A DNA stretch of 16,434 nt from the NCBI GenBank assembly GCA_043738425.1, contig JAYUGJ010000115.1, forward strand, positions 1 through 16,434, read 5' to 3'. The notes beneath the pieces are model-generated. The model worked only from the letters and a program-made list of their open reading frames with translations, was not told where the DNA came from and made no database searches. The DNA is from PBB1 sp043738425. Its GTDB lineage: Bacteria > Pseudomonadota > Gammaproteobacteria > Burkholderiales > Burkholderiaceae_C. Both the position numbers and the translations under genes were made by a program. Positions 1 to 6,565 of the stretch are shown here, piece by piece. Positions within the stretch are counted from its first letter, which is position 1, and each line of letters begins with the position of its first letter.

Positions 1-34
1 CCTCGGTGCCTCGGCCTCCTGCGCAAAGTAAATC

Positions 35-70
35 AGCCCGCCTCGGCTCAATACCGGGGCGGGCTTTTTT
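35..70 (+). terminator. Rho-independent terminator of an upstream gene
   Basis: A 12-bp stem (35-46 pairing with 54-65, one T-G wobble) with a 7-base loop is followed by five further Ts. On the plus strand this is a canonical intrinsic terminator. A reading frame open from the left edge stops at TAA (29-31), four bases before the stem, and could be the last codons of the terminated gene, but too little is present to identify it. Read on the minus strand the hairpin is followed by only a short, mixed T stretch, so it may also weakly terminate the permease transcript arriving from the right. Confidence 0.85.
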
Positions 71-113
71 ACGCCTACGTCACACCATCGCAGTTGTACG
101 TTGAAATGGGTGC

Positions 114-2732
114 TTACAACGCAGCGCTACGCAGGGTTTCCACCACCGGTTTGCGCAGCACCTCACGCAAACCCCACCAGCCGGCGGCCAGCGACAGCAG
201 CGCGCCAACCGCCGCGCCCATCAACGGCACCCATGGAGAGGCGTTCCAGCTGAAGTTGAATACCTGGCGCGCCAGCAACCAGCCCACGAACATCGCGGCC
301 ACTGACGCCAGCAAACCAGCCAGCGCGCCGATGCCCAACAGCTCAGCGCGTTGCACTTGGGCAAGCAAACTGCCACTGGCGCCCAACGCACGCATGACCG
401 CAAACTCGCGCGAACGTGCTTCGCGGGTCGCAGAAACCGCCGCAAACAGCACCACCAAGCCGGCCGCCAGCGTGAATACAAACAAAAACTCGACTGCGCC
501 GATCACCTGCCCCAGCACGCCTTGCAGCTGCACGATCGATGCAGTCACGTCGATGTTGGTCAGGTTGGGAAATTGGCGAATCAAGGAATTGTCGAATTCG
601 GTGGCTTCAATCTTGTCGTTTGCAGCGCCACCGGTCGGTGCCTTGAATGCGGCGACATACGTCACCGGCACGTCTTCGAGCTTGGAATTTGGAAACAGCA
701 CGAAGAAGTTGACGCGCATCGAGCCCCAGTCAACCTTGCGCACACTGGTGATGCGCGCCTCGGTGGGCTGACCGGCGATATCAAACCGCAGCGAGTCCCC
801 CAGCTTCAAACCCAGGGTGTCCGCAATGCCGGCCTCCACGCTCAGGCCGCCCTGCTCTTCGGCCAGCCAGCGGCCGCCAACCACTGCGTTGTTTGGTGGT
901 AACGATGGCGAATGGCTGAGGTTGAATTCGCGTTCGATCAATCGCCGCGCACGCTCACCGTGCATCGCCTCAGCCGACACCGGCTGGCCGTTGACGGCCA
1001 CCAAGCGCCCACGCACCATCGGATACCAGTCGAACTGGGTGATGCCGGCCGCGTTCAGGTGCGCCTTGAACGCTGCGCCCTGCTCGGGCTGCAAATTGAT
1101 CACGAAGCGGTTTGGCGCGTCGGGCGGGGTCGACTGGCGCCAACTACTGATCAGATCCGTGCGCAGCAACACCAACAACACCAGCGCCAACAGACCCACA
1201 CTCAAAGCCGACACCTGCAGCACCGCAAATGCCGGCCGTGCGGCGATTTGTCGCGTCGCCAAAATCAGCCAGCGCGGCGCGTTCGATTCCGGCACCGCGC
1301 GCCGCAGCAACCGCACTGCGATCCAACTTAATAGTGCAAACAAGGCAATGGCGGCTGCGAAACCGCCAACCGTGATCAGCCCCAACGTCACGTCGGACGA
1401 CACCGCCAGCAACAGCCCGGCAAAGCCAAGCGCACCGGCCAACAGCACCAGCATCGATGCCGGTTTGAGCGCGCCGACGTCGCGCCGGATGACCCGCAGC
1501 GGCGGCACCTGCGCCAGTTGCAGGATGGGCGGTGCGCCGAAACCCATCAGCAAAGTGAGGCCCACCCCGAGCCCCAGCAGCGCCGGCCACCACGACGCGG
1601 CTGGCAGGCCGGCGCTGACCAGCCCGGCCAGCAGCCAAACAAACACGTGATGCACCGCATAGCCCAATGCAACGCCTGCCGCGCTGGCCAGCAGCCCAAC
1701 CAATGCGAGCTCGATCAAATACTGCACCGCCATCGTGCGCTGCGACTGCCCGAGCACCCGCAGCATGGCGCAATCGTCGAGGTGGCGGCTGGCGAAATCG
1801 CGCGCAGCAATAGCCACCGCGACGGCGGCCAACAGCGCCGACAACAGCGCCACCAGGTTCAAAAACTTCTCGGCGCGGTCTAGCGTTTGCCGCAGCTCGG
1901 GTCGACCCGAGTCCAGCGACTCGACCCGCACACCGCGCAACGACTGGGCTTGCACCTGCGCGGTAGTCCAGGCAGTGAACTCGCGCACGCTGGCGACATC
2001 GCCATTGGAATTGGAATTGGTTTTGGCAGCCGCACCAGCGTTGGCCGCAACCATCAGGCGGTAGGTCACGCGGCTGGCCGGCTGGATCAGTGCGGTGGCC
2101 GGAAGATCGGCCTGGTTCAACATGACGCGGGGTGAAAACCCCATGAACCCCGCGCCGCGGTCGGGCTCGATCACGATGCGGTGGGCAATGCGCAAGGTCG
2201 CATCGCCCAGCAACAGCACATCGCCGACGTGCAGCGCCAGCGCACTGAGCACGGCCGACTCCACCCACACCGTGCCGGGCGCAGGCGCGCGCGCCGCCGA
2301 CACCTCGGGCGTGCCTGGGCCGGTGCTGATCCGCATCGCGCCACGCAGCGGATAGCTGTCGCTGACTGCCTTGACGCTGACCAGCCGCGACGCACCACCG
2401 CGTTCATCGCTGGCACGCGCCATGCTCGGAAACTCCGCGGTGGCCGCGGTCCGCAGGCCCAAGGCGTGCGCCTTGTCGACCACCGCCGCGGGCGTCGGCA
2501 AGTCGCTGGCGACGATGGCGTCGCCGCCCATCAGCTGCGTCGCATCGCGCGCCAGCCCGGCGTTCAGCCGATCGGCAAAAAAGCCGACTGCCGTCAGCGC
2601 GGCCACCGCCAACAACACGGCACCGACCAACAACCGCAGCTCGCCGGCGCGAAAGTCCCGCATCAATTGCCGCCAGGCCAGCGACCAAACAGAAGCAGAT
2701 CGGCGAACTGCTGGCACATCAGGTGGATTCAT
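114..2732 (-). CDS. ybbP: FtsX/YbbP-family ABC transporter permease
   Basis: 872-residue inner-membrane protein of the YbbP type, the large permease of ABC systems of the LolE/MacB superfamily, which use ATP to drive mechanical changes at the envelope rather than classic solute import. A basic N-terminus precedes the first membrane helix (about 33-55). A periplasmic MacB-like domain follows (about 60-280), then a first FtsX helix bundle (about 285-475), a second periplasmic domain (about 525-745) and a C-terminal FtsX bundle (about 750-865) containing REFAVMRALGAS. The start is supported by AAGGTG five bases upstream. A short Asn-Ser repeat near residue 241 sits in the first periplasmic domain. 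E. coli YbbP works with the ATPase YbbA, but no ATPase gene is present here. It lies 71 bp downstream of the glycerate kinase gene on the same strand, so it may be co-transcribed. The family is clear; the substrate is unknown. Confidence 0.9.
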   Translation of the reverse strand: MNPPDVPAVRRSASVWSLAWRQLMRDFRAGELRLLVGAVLLAVAALTAVGFFADRLNAGLARDATQLMGGDAIVASDLPTPAAVVDKAHALGLRTAATAEFPSMARASDERGGASRLVSVKAVSDSYPLRGAMRISTGPGTPEVSAARAPAPGTVWVESAVLSALALHVGDVLLLGDATLRIAHRIVIEPDRGAGFMGFSPRVMLNQADLPATALIQPASRVTYRLMVAANAGAAAKTNSNSNGDVASVREFTAWTTAQVQAQSLRGVRVESLDSGRPELRQTLDRAEKFLNLVALLSALLAAVAVAIAARDFASRHLDDCAMLRVLGQSQRTMAVQYLIELALVGLLASAAGVALGYAVHHVFVWLLAGLVSAGLPAASWWPALLGLGVGLTLLMGFGAPPILQLAQVPPLRVIRRDVGALKPASMLVLLAGALGFAGLLLAVSSDVTLGLITVGGFAAAIALFALLSWIAVRLLRRAVPESNAPRWLILATRQIAARPAFAVLQVSALSVGLLALVLLVLLRTDLISSWRQSTPPDAPNRFVINLQPEQGAAFKAHLNAAGITQFDWYPMVRGRLVAVNGQPVSAEAMHGERARRLIEREFNLSHSPSLPPNNAVVGGRWLAEEQGGLSVEAGIADTLGLKLGDSLRFDIAGQPTEARITSVRKVDWGSMRVNFFVLFPNSKLEDVPVTYVAAFKAPTGGAANDKIEATEFDNSLIRQFPNLTNIDVTASIVQLQGVLGQVIGAVEFLFVFTLAAGLVVLFAAVSATREARSREFAVMRALGASGSLLAQVQRAELLGIGALAGLLASVAAMFVGWLLARQVFNFSWNASPWVPLMGAAVGALLSLAAGWWGLREVLRKPVVETLRSAAL
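2005..2020 (-). repeat. Short in-frame hexamer repeat in the permease gene
   Basis: On the coding strand AATTCC is repeated about two and a half times, encoding Asn-Ser-Asn-Ser-Asn at about residue 241 of the permease. It lies in the first periplasmic domain, where a loop could tolerate length change. AAT and TCC are AT-richer than the surrounding codons. Confidence 0.6.
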
Positions 2733-2737
2733 GCATT

Positions 2738-2743
2738 CACCTT
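2738..2743 (-). promoter_or_regulatory. Ribosome binding site of the permease gene
   Basis: AAGGTG on the minus strand, five bases before the ATG at 2732. It decides the permease start, and suggests independent ribosome loading even if the transcript is shared with the glycerate kinase gene. Confidence 0.6.
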
Positions 2744-2803
2744 ACCTGAGGCGTTTGGGAGCTGCAGGCCGGGGTGATTGCCCAAGCTTTGCCGGCATTG
2801 AAA

Positions 2804-4126
2804 TTACAAAATCAGCACGGCCCGAAAGTCATTGACGTTGGTGAACGTGGGGCCGGTAATTACCAAGTCGCCCAGCGGCGCGAAATAGTTAAAGGCGTCG
2901 TTGCGGTCGGCATGGTCGGCCGCATTCAAGCCGAGTTGTGTAGCGCGAACCAAGGTGTCGGGCGTGACGACGGCACCCGCGTTGGTCACCACCACGCCAT
3001 AGGCGTTTGTTCCCGGTTCGCCGTCGATGCCGTCGGTATCACCCGCCAACGCATAGACGCCTGGCTCGCCTTGCAGTGCGACAGCAAGCCCCAACAAGAA
3101 CTCGGTCGCACGCCCGCCCCGGCCGCCTTTCGACCGCACCGTCACCGTGGTTTCGCCACCGCTCAACAACACGCACGGCTTGTTGAACGGGGCATTGCGC
3201 TGCGCCACTGCGCGCGCCACGGCTGCGTGGACTTTGCCGACTTCCCGCGATTCGCCCTCCATCGCATCACTCAAGATGTGGGCATCCACTCCGGCGGCGC
3301 GCGCTCGCAACGCAGCAGCCTCCAGCGCCTGCTGCGGTGTGGCCACGAGATGCACCAGATGTCGTGCAAACACCGCGCTGCCTGGTTTGGGGGATTCAAA
3401 CGCACCGCTTTCCAGCCCGCGCCGCACGACATCAGGAATTGCAATGCGGTGGCGCGCCAAGATCGCCAGCGCGTCGGCGCAGGTGGTGGGGTCCGCCACC
3501 GTCGGGCCGCTGGCGATGACTTCCGGCGCATCGCCCGGTACATCGCTGATCAACAGGGTGACCACCTGAGCGGGCGCACACATCGCAGCCAGCCGGCCGC
3601 CCTTGATCGCCGACACGTGTTTGCGCACGCAGTTCATTTCACCGATGGTCGCGCCGCTTTTCAGCAGCGCGTGGCTGATCGCCTGTTTGTCTTGCAAGCC
3701 CACACCGGCAGCTGGCATGGCCAACAAGGCCGAGCCACCGCCCGACACCAGGCACAGCACCAAATCGTCGAAACCCAGACCGCGCACCAGCCCGGCAATG
3801 CGCTCGGTCGCGCGCAGGCCCGCGGCATCGGGCACGGGGTGCGCTGCCTCGATGACTTCGATGCGACCTGGATTCGCCCGAACGTCTGGCGGAACGTGGC
3901 CGTAGCGGGTAATCACCAAGCCCGACAAAGAGGCTGCCGCAGGCCACAGCGCGTCGACTGCGGCAGCCATTGCGCCGGCGGCCTTGCCCGCGCCAACGAC
4001 CAATGTGCGCCCGACCGGAGGTGGCGGCAAATGCAACGCGATGTTGAGTGCGGGCGCTGCGCTTGCTACTGCGGCATCGAACAGTGCGCGTAAAAAACCG
4101 CGTGGGTCGCTACGTGGATGGGGCAT
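2804..4126 (-). CDS. ttuD: Glycerate 2-kinase, class 2 (MOFRL / TtuD family)
   Basis: 440-residue cytoplasmic enzyme that phosphorylates D-glycerate with ATP, normally giving 2-phosphoglycerate and feeding glyoxylate, tartrate or serine-derived carbon into lower glycolysis. Homologues are often misnamed hydroxypyruvate reductase. The N-terminal DUF4147 domain holds GAGKAAGAMA (Lys48) and the glycine-rich CLVSGGGSALLAMP loop. The C-terminal MOFRL domain shows GGRGGRATEF, GDTDGIDG (362-369) and the closing TGPTFTNVNDFR. Length is normal for the family. I chose the ATG at 4126. The frame can be extended to a TTG at 4162, but the family N-terminus fits the ATG, and that ATG overlaps by one base the stop of an upstream small ORF with a strong Shine-Dalgarno site. 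No clear ribosome site precedes the ATG itself, so translation may depend on coupling. No gcl, hyi or glxR pathway gene is in the window. Confidence 0.92.
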   Translation of the reverse strand: MPHPRSDPRGFLRALFDAAVASAAPALNIALHLPPPPVGRTLVVGAGKAAGAMAAAVDALWPAAASLSGLVITRYGHVPPDVRANPGRIEVIEAAHPVPDAAGLRATERIAGLVRGLGFDDLVLCLVSGGGSALLAMPAAGVGLQDKQAISHALLKSGATIGEMNCVRKHVSAIKGGRLAAMCAPAQVVTLLISDVPGDAPEVIASGPTVADPTTCADALAILARHRIAIPDVVRRGLESGAFESPKPGSAVFARHLVHLVATPQQALEAAALRARAAGVDAHILSDAMEGESREVGKVHAAVARAVAQRNAPFNKPCVLLSGGETTVTVRSKGGRGGRATEFLLGLAVALQGEPGVYALAGDTDGIDGEPGTNAYGVVVTNAGAVVTPDTLVRATQLGLNAADHADRNDAFNYFAPLGDLVITGPTFTNVNDFRAVLIL

Positions 4127-4242
4127 CACGCACCGATGCTCGCGGCAAGCGCGACGCCGCAACGCGCCGCCAGGTCACCGGCTGGCTCACCGCATTGGTC
4201 ATACCCGTAGGGCCATTCACGCATCACCGATACGTAATTCAT
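4126..4242 (-). CDS. 38-residue small ORF coupled to glycerate kinase
   Basis: Unrecognised small ORF of 38 codons beginning MNYVSVMREWPYGYDQ and ending in an Ala-rich GVALAASIGA. Three things support it. GAGGAGGT lies at 4250-4257, seven bases before the ATG. The stop and the glycerate kinase ATG share one base (TGATG at 4124-4128). It also starts just after the terminator that ends the cytochrome gene. It could be a translated leader peptide that delivers ribosomes to glycerate kinase, or a genuine small protein; aromatic residues (W10, Y12, Y14) and two cysteines (C17, C28) are notable. It has no clear membrane helix. The frame stays open upstream for more than 20 codons but has no start codon there, so the Shine-Dalgarno site decides the start. 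Expression is inferred, not shown. Confidence 0.5.
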   Translation of the reverse strand: MNYVSVMREWPYGYDQCGEPAGDLAARCGVALAASIGA

Positions 4243-4249
4243 CGACGCG

Positions 4250-4257
4250 ACCTCCTC
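4250..4257 (-). promoter_or_regulatory. Strong Shine-Dalgarno site of the small ORF
   Basis: GAGGAGGT on the minus strand, seven bases before the ATG at 4242. It is the best match to the anti-Shine-Dalgarno sequence that I found ahead of any start in this window, and the main reason to believe the small ORF is translated. Confidence 0.6.
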
Positions 4258-4296
4258 GGCGAAACGCCACCCGAAACGCTTGCTGCGGCTCCAATC

Positions 4297-4322
4297 AAAA
4301 AAAGCCGCAAATCGCGGCTTTT
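4297..4322 (-). terminator. Intrinsic terminator of the cytochrome c gene
   Basis: Read on the minus strand: AAAAGCCGC, a 5-base loop, GCGGCTTTT, with the T run extended to seven. It lies 37 bp beyond the cytochrome stop codon. It separates that gene from the small ORF and glycerate kinase, which therefore need their own promoter; I could not identify one in the 50 bp that remain. Confidence 0.85.
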
Positions 4323-4359
4323 CCTGTTCAGCCCGCTGACGTTGCAGCCAGCGTGATGC

Positions 4360-5022
4360 TCAACGCCAACGCGACTGCGGCACGGTGTGCAGTTCGCCTT
4401 GTAGCGATCCGACATAGGCCGCCAATTCCTTCAGCTCGGCGTGGGTGTATTGCCGCGCCATGCCGCCCATGATGGCGTTCTTGCGGCCCACCTGCGGGTT
4501 GCCGTCGGTCTGATACGCCTTCAGTGCCACGTACAAATAGTCCGGGTGCTGACCGGCAATCTTCGGGTAATTGGGAGCGATCGGCTTACTGTAATTCGCA
4601 CCGTGGCACGAAATGCAATTGGCTTTTTTCATCAATTCGGCAACCCGGGCCGAGGGCTCGGCCACCACGGCGGGTGCAGGCGCAGCGCCCTGTGCTTGCG
4701 ATTGGTAGAACGCCGCCAAGTCCGCCATGTCCTGGTCGCTCAGCGCCGCGGCGACTCCACGCATGGTGGGGTGCAAGCGTTCACCCTTTTTGTAGGCAGT
4801 GAGCGCCGACACGATGTACGGCGCGCTTTGGCCGGCAATCATCGGCACCTTGTGCACTTCAGGAAAACTGGCCTGGTAGCCGACGATGCCGTGGCAACCG
4901 ATGCACAGCTGCGCCTTTTTCTCACCCGCTTTCGCGTCTTGGGCGACGGCACCGGTGCTGAAGGCACCCAGCGTGGCACCAGAAATCAACCACGTCAGGA
5001 CAAGAGAGAACAGTGTTTTCAT
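4360..5022 (-). CDS. Periplasmic dihaem cytochrome c, c4-like
   Basis: 220-residue electron-transfer protein with a Sec signal peptide (basic MK start, hydrophobic core about 4-25, likely cleavage after AVA at 25-27). Two class-I cytochrome domains follow, with haem motifs CIGCH (40-44) and CISCH (136-140). Candidate axial methionines are M87 in HPTMRG and one in the NAIMGGMARQY segment. An Ala/Pro linker (113-121) joins the domains. This layout matches cytochrome c4, which passes electrons from the bc1 complex to terminal oxidases. Start: the ATG at 5022 begins the signal peptide; an in-frame TTG at 5091 would put a non-signal extension ahead of it. A terminator follows closely and a TATACT -10 box lies upstream, so it is probably monocistronic. 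It is divergent from moxR. The exact redox partner is unknown. Confidence 0.92.
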   Translation of the reverse strand: MKTLFSLVLTWLISGATLGAFSTGAVAQDAKAGEKKAQLCIGCHGIVGYQASFPEVHKVPMIAGQSAPYIVSALTAYKKGERLHPTMRGVAAALSDQDMADLAAFYQSQAQGAAPAPAVVAEPSARVAELMKKANCISCHGANYSKPIAPNYPKIAGQHPDYLYVALKAYQTDGNPQVGRKNAIMGGMARQYTHAELKELAAYVGSLQGELHTVPQSRWR

Positions 5023-5075
5023 GATCAGCAGGATGCGCAAGGCAGGTGGAAAGGCGGGTCGAAAATCAACGCCGG

Positions 5076-5081
5076 AGTATA
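5076..5081 (-). promoter_or_regulatory. Putative -10 box for the cytochrome c gene
   Basis: TATACT on the minus strand, followed by a GC-rich discriminator, about 54 bp before the cytochrome start. No convincing -35 box is found at 16-18 bp spacing, so an activator may be needed. It mirrors the TATACT for moxR at 5117-5122. Confidence 0.45.
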
Positions 5082-5116
5082 GGCGGGGCAAACCCGTTCG
5101 TGGGCACGGCGATCTC

Positions 5117-5122
5117 TATACT
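5117..5122 (+). promoter_or_regulatory. Putative -10 box for the moxR gene
   Basis: TATACT followed by a GC-rich discriminator, 28 bp before the moxR ATG. The expected -35 position (about 5094-5099) reads CCGTTC, a poor match. The two divergent -10 boxes are 35 bp apart, so their upstream elements overlap and a shared regulator is possible. Confidence 0.45.
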
Positions 5123-5150
5123 GCGGCCGCTTTTAGGCCTTGGGCTCGCT

Positions 5151-6005
5151 ATGAAATTCACCGGCACATCCGACTACGTTGCCACCGACGACTTGATGCT
5201 GGCCGTCAACGCCGCCGCCACGTTGAAGCGCCCGTTGCTGGTCAAGGGCGAGCCCGGCACCGGCAAAACCATGCTGGCCGAAGAGGTAGCCAAAGCGCTC
5301 GGCATGCCGCTGCTGCAGTGGCACATCAAAAGCACCACCAAAGCACAGCAGGGCCTGTACGAATATGACGCGGTGAGCCGCCTGCGCGACAGCCAACTGG
5401 CCGATATCGACGGCGGCGCAAAGGTCAAAGACATCCGCAACTACATCGTGCAGGGTGTGCTGTGGAAAGCGTTCACCGCACCCGCACCGGTGGTGTTGCT
5501 GATCGATGAGATCGACAAGGCCGACATCGAGTTTCCGAACGACTTGCTGCGCGAAATCGACCGCATGGAGTTCTATGTCTACGAGACGCGGGAGCTGATT
5601 CAGGCGCTGCACCGGCCACTGGTGTTCATCACCTCGAACAACGAGAAAGAACTGCCCGACGCGTTTTTGCGCCGCTGCTTCTTTCACTACATCCAGTTTC
5701 CCGACGCCGCCACCATGCAGCGCATCGTGGCGGTGCACTTTCCGCAGCTCAAACAAGAATTGCTGGCCGCTGCGATGCGGCGTTTTTACGAAGTGCGCGA
5801 GCTGCCAGGGTTGAAGAAAAAGCCGTCGACCTCCGAGCTGCTCGATTGGCTGAAGTTGCTGGTGGCCGAGGACATTCCTTTGGCTGCGCTGCAAAGCCAA
5901 GACGACGCGGTGGTCACGCCACCGCTGATCGGCGCGTTGATGAAAACCGAGCAAGACGTGTCGCTGGTCGAGCGGCTCATGTTCATGCAGCGGCAGCGGC
6001 GGTAA
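5151..6005 (+). CDS. moxR: MoxR-family AAA+ ATPase
   Basis: 284-residue cytoplasmic AAA+ ATPase. MoxR proteins act as chaperones, usually with a VWA-domain partner, to mature or insert cofactors into protein complexes. Walker A is GEPGTGKT (33-40) and Walker B is VVLLIDEID (114-122). Sensor 1 is FITSNNEKELPDAF, followed by the arginine pair in LRRC. The C-terminal lid contains KKKPSTSELLDWLKLL. The family's usual N-terminus (MKFTGTSDYVATDDL) fixes the start at 5151; the upstream extension to 5046 is unrelated sequence. No good Shine-Dalgarno site is visible. Its last 23 bp overlap the end of the convergent membrane-protein gene. The likely partner is the CoxE-like VWA gene at 8034, about 2 kb downstream and separated by two membrane-protein genes, an unusual spacing for this pair. 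Confidence 0.93.
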   Translation: MKFTGTSDYVATDDLMLAVNAAATLKRPLLVKGEPGTGKTMLAEEVAKALGMPLLQWHIKSTTKAQQGLYEYDAVSRLRDSQLADIDGGAKVKDIRNYIVQGVLWKAFTAPAPVVLLIDEIDKADIEFPNDLLREIDRMEFYVYETRELIQALHRPLVFITSNNEKELPDAFLRRCFFHYIQFPDAATMQRIVAVHFPQLKQELLAAAMRRFYEVRELPGLKKKPSTSELLDWLKLLVAEDIPLAALQSQDDAVVTPPLIGALMKTEQDVSLVERLMFMQRQRR

Positions 6006-6510
6006 GTCGATAACGCAGTGCCGCCGCGGCGGCGACCGCAGCCAGGCATAGCCACACCAACCCGACCCACCGCAGCGGCCCCACTGCGCGGTACAGCAGC
6101 GCGTCGATCGCGTGCAGCGAAACCGACTCGAGCGCGAAAAACATCCACGCGCAAAAGCTCGCCGCCAGCGCCAGCTGCAGCGCCGCGCCAAAGGTGCGCA
6201 ACGCCCAGATCAGCGCGATGCCGGCCACCGAAAGCGCTGCCGCAGCCGTTATCAGCACCCGCTGCAGCTCGGCCCGCTGCGCATACATGCCGCCCTGCTG
6301 AAGCACCGAGTTGACCCAGTCGTGTGCCGCGTAACGCAAACCGAACACGACCTCGATGGCCAGCACGGCGTGGCACCACGCCATCGCCCGCCACAGCCGT
6401 GCCGCGCTGCCCGGCGCGCTGGCCGCGGCCAACGCGCAGGCCAGTGACGCCGCCGTGAATGCCAACGCGCCGCTCGCTTGGGTCGCATCGAGACCGAGAA
6501 GATTGCGCAT
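5983..6510 (-). CDS. Hypothetical multi-pass membrane protein
   Basis: 175-residue protein that I do not recognise. It has about five hydrophobic segments (near 13-32, 41-60, 85-104, 108-127 and 146-168). The loop between segments 2 and 3 is the longest and most polar (RYAAHDWVNSVLQQGGMY and onward). Segment 4 is aromatic (CAWMFFALE). The tail is RYRLTAAAAA. Codon use matches the neighbouring genes and favours this strand over the overlapping plus-strand frames. The gene converges on moxR with a 23-bp overlap at the stops and diverges from the ligase-like gene across 55 bp. No Shine-Dalgarno site is evident before the ATG. With its divergent neighbour it forms a two-gene membrane unit between moxR and the VWA gene, but no function can be assigned. 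Confidence 0.7.
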   Translation of the reverse strand: MRNLLGLDATQASGALAFTAASLACALAAASAPGSAARLWRAMAWCHAVLAIEVVFGLRYAAHDWVNSVLQQGGMYAQRAELQRVLITAAAALSVAGIALIWALRTFGAALQLALAASFCAWMFFALESVSLHAIDALLYRAVGPLRWVGLVWLCLAAVAAAAALRYRLTAAAAA

Positions 6511-6553
6511 GAATGGGTAGGCACCAAAACGCGATCACGCGACCGCGCGAAAT

Positions 6554-6559
6554 TATCAT
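6554..6559 (+). promoter_or_regulatory. Possible -10 box just before the ligase-like gene
   Basis: TATCAT with six bases to the ATG. If it is used, transcription would start at or next to the start codon and give a leaderless mRNA, which fits the missing Shine-Dalgarno site. No -35 match is seen, and on the other strand the same AT-rich patch contains GATAAT, which could serve the divergent gene. Weak call. Confidence 0.25.
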
Positions 6560-6565
6560 CACGCC

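Noticed and set aside
2742..2798. 18-codon minicistron between glycerate kinase and the permease on the minus strand
   Set aside because: No Shine-Dalgarno site before its ATG, and the permease has its own ribosome site. Unlike the ORF at 4242 there is nothing to support translation.
4091..4162. Longer glycerate kinase starting at TTG 4162
   Set aside because: The extra 12 residues are Arg/Cys-rich and not family-like, and the coupled ATG at 4126 is a better start.
94..4472. Several plus-strand open frames of 100-440 codons opposite the permease and glycerate kinase genes
   Set aside because: They are antisense to well-supported family members, have Arg/His/Gln-rich compositions and no recognisable domains or ribosome sites.
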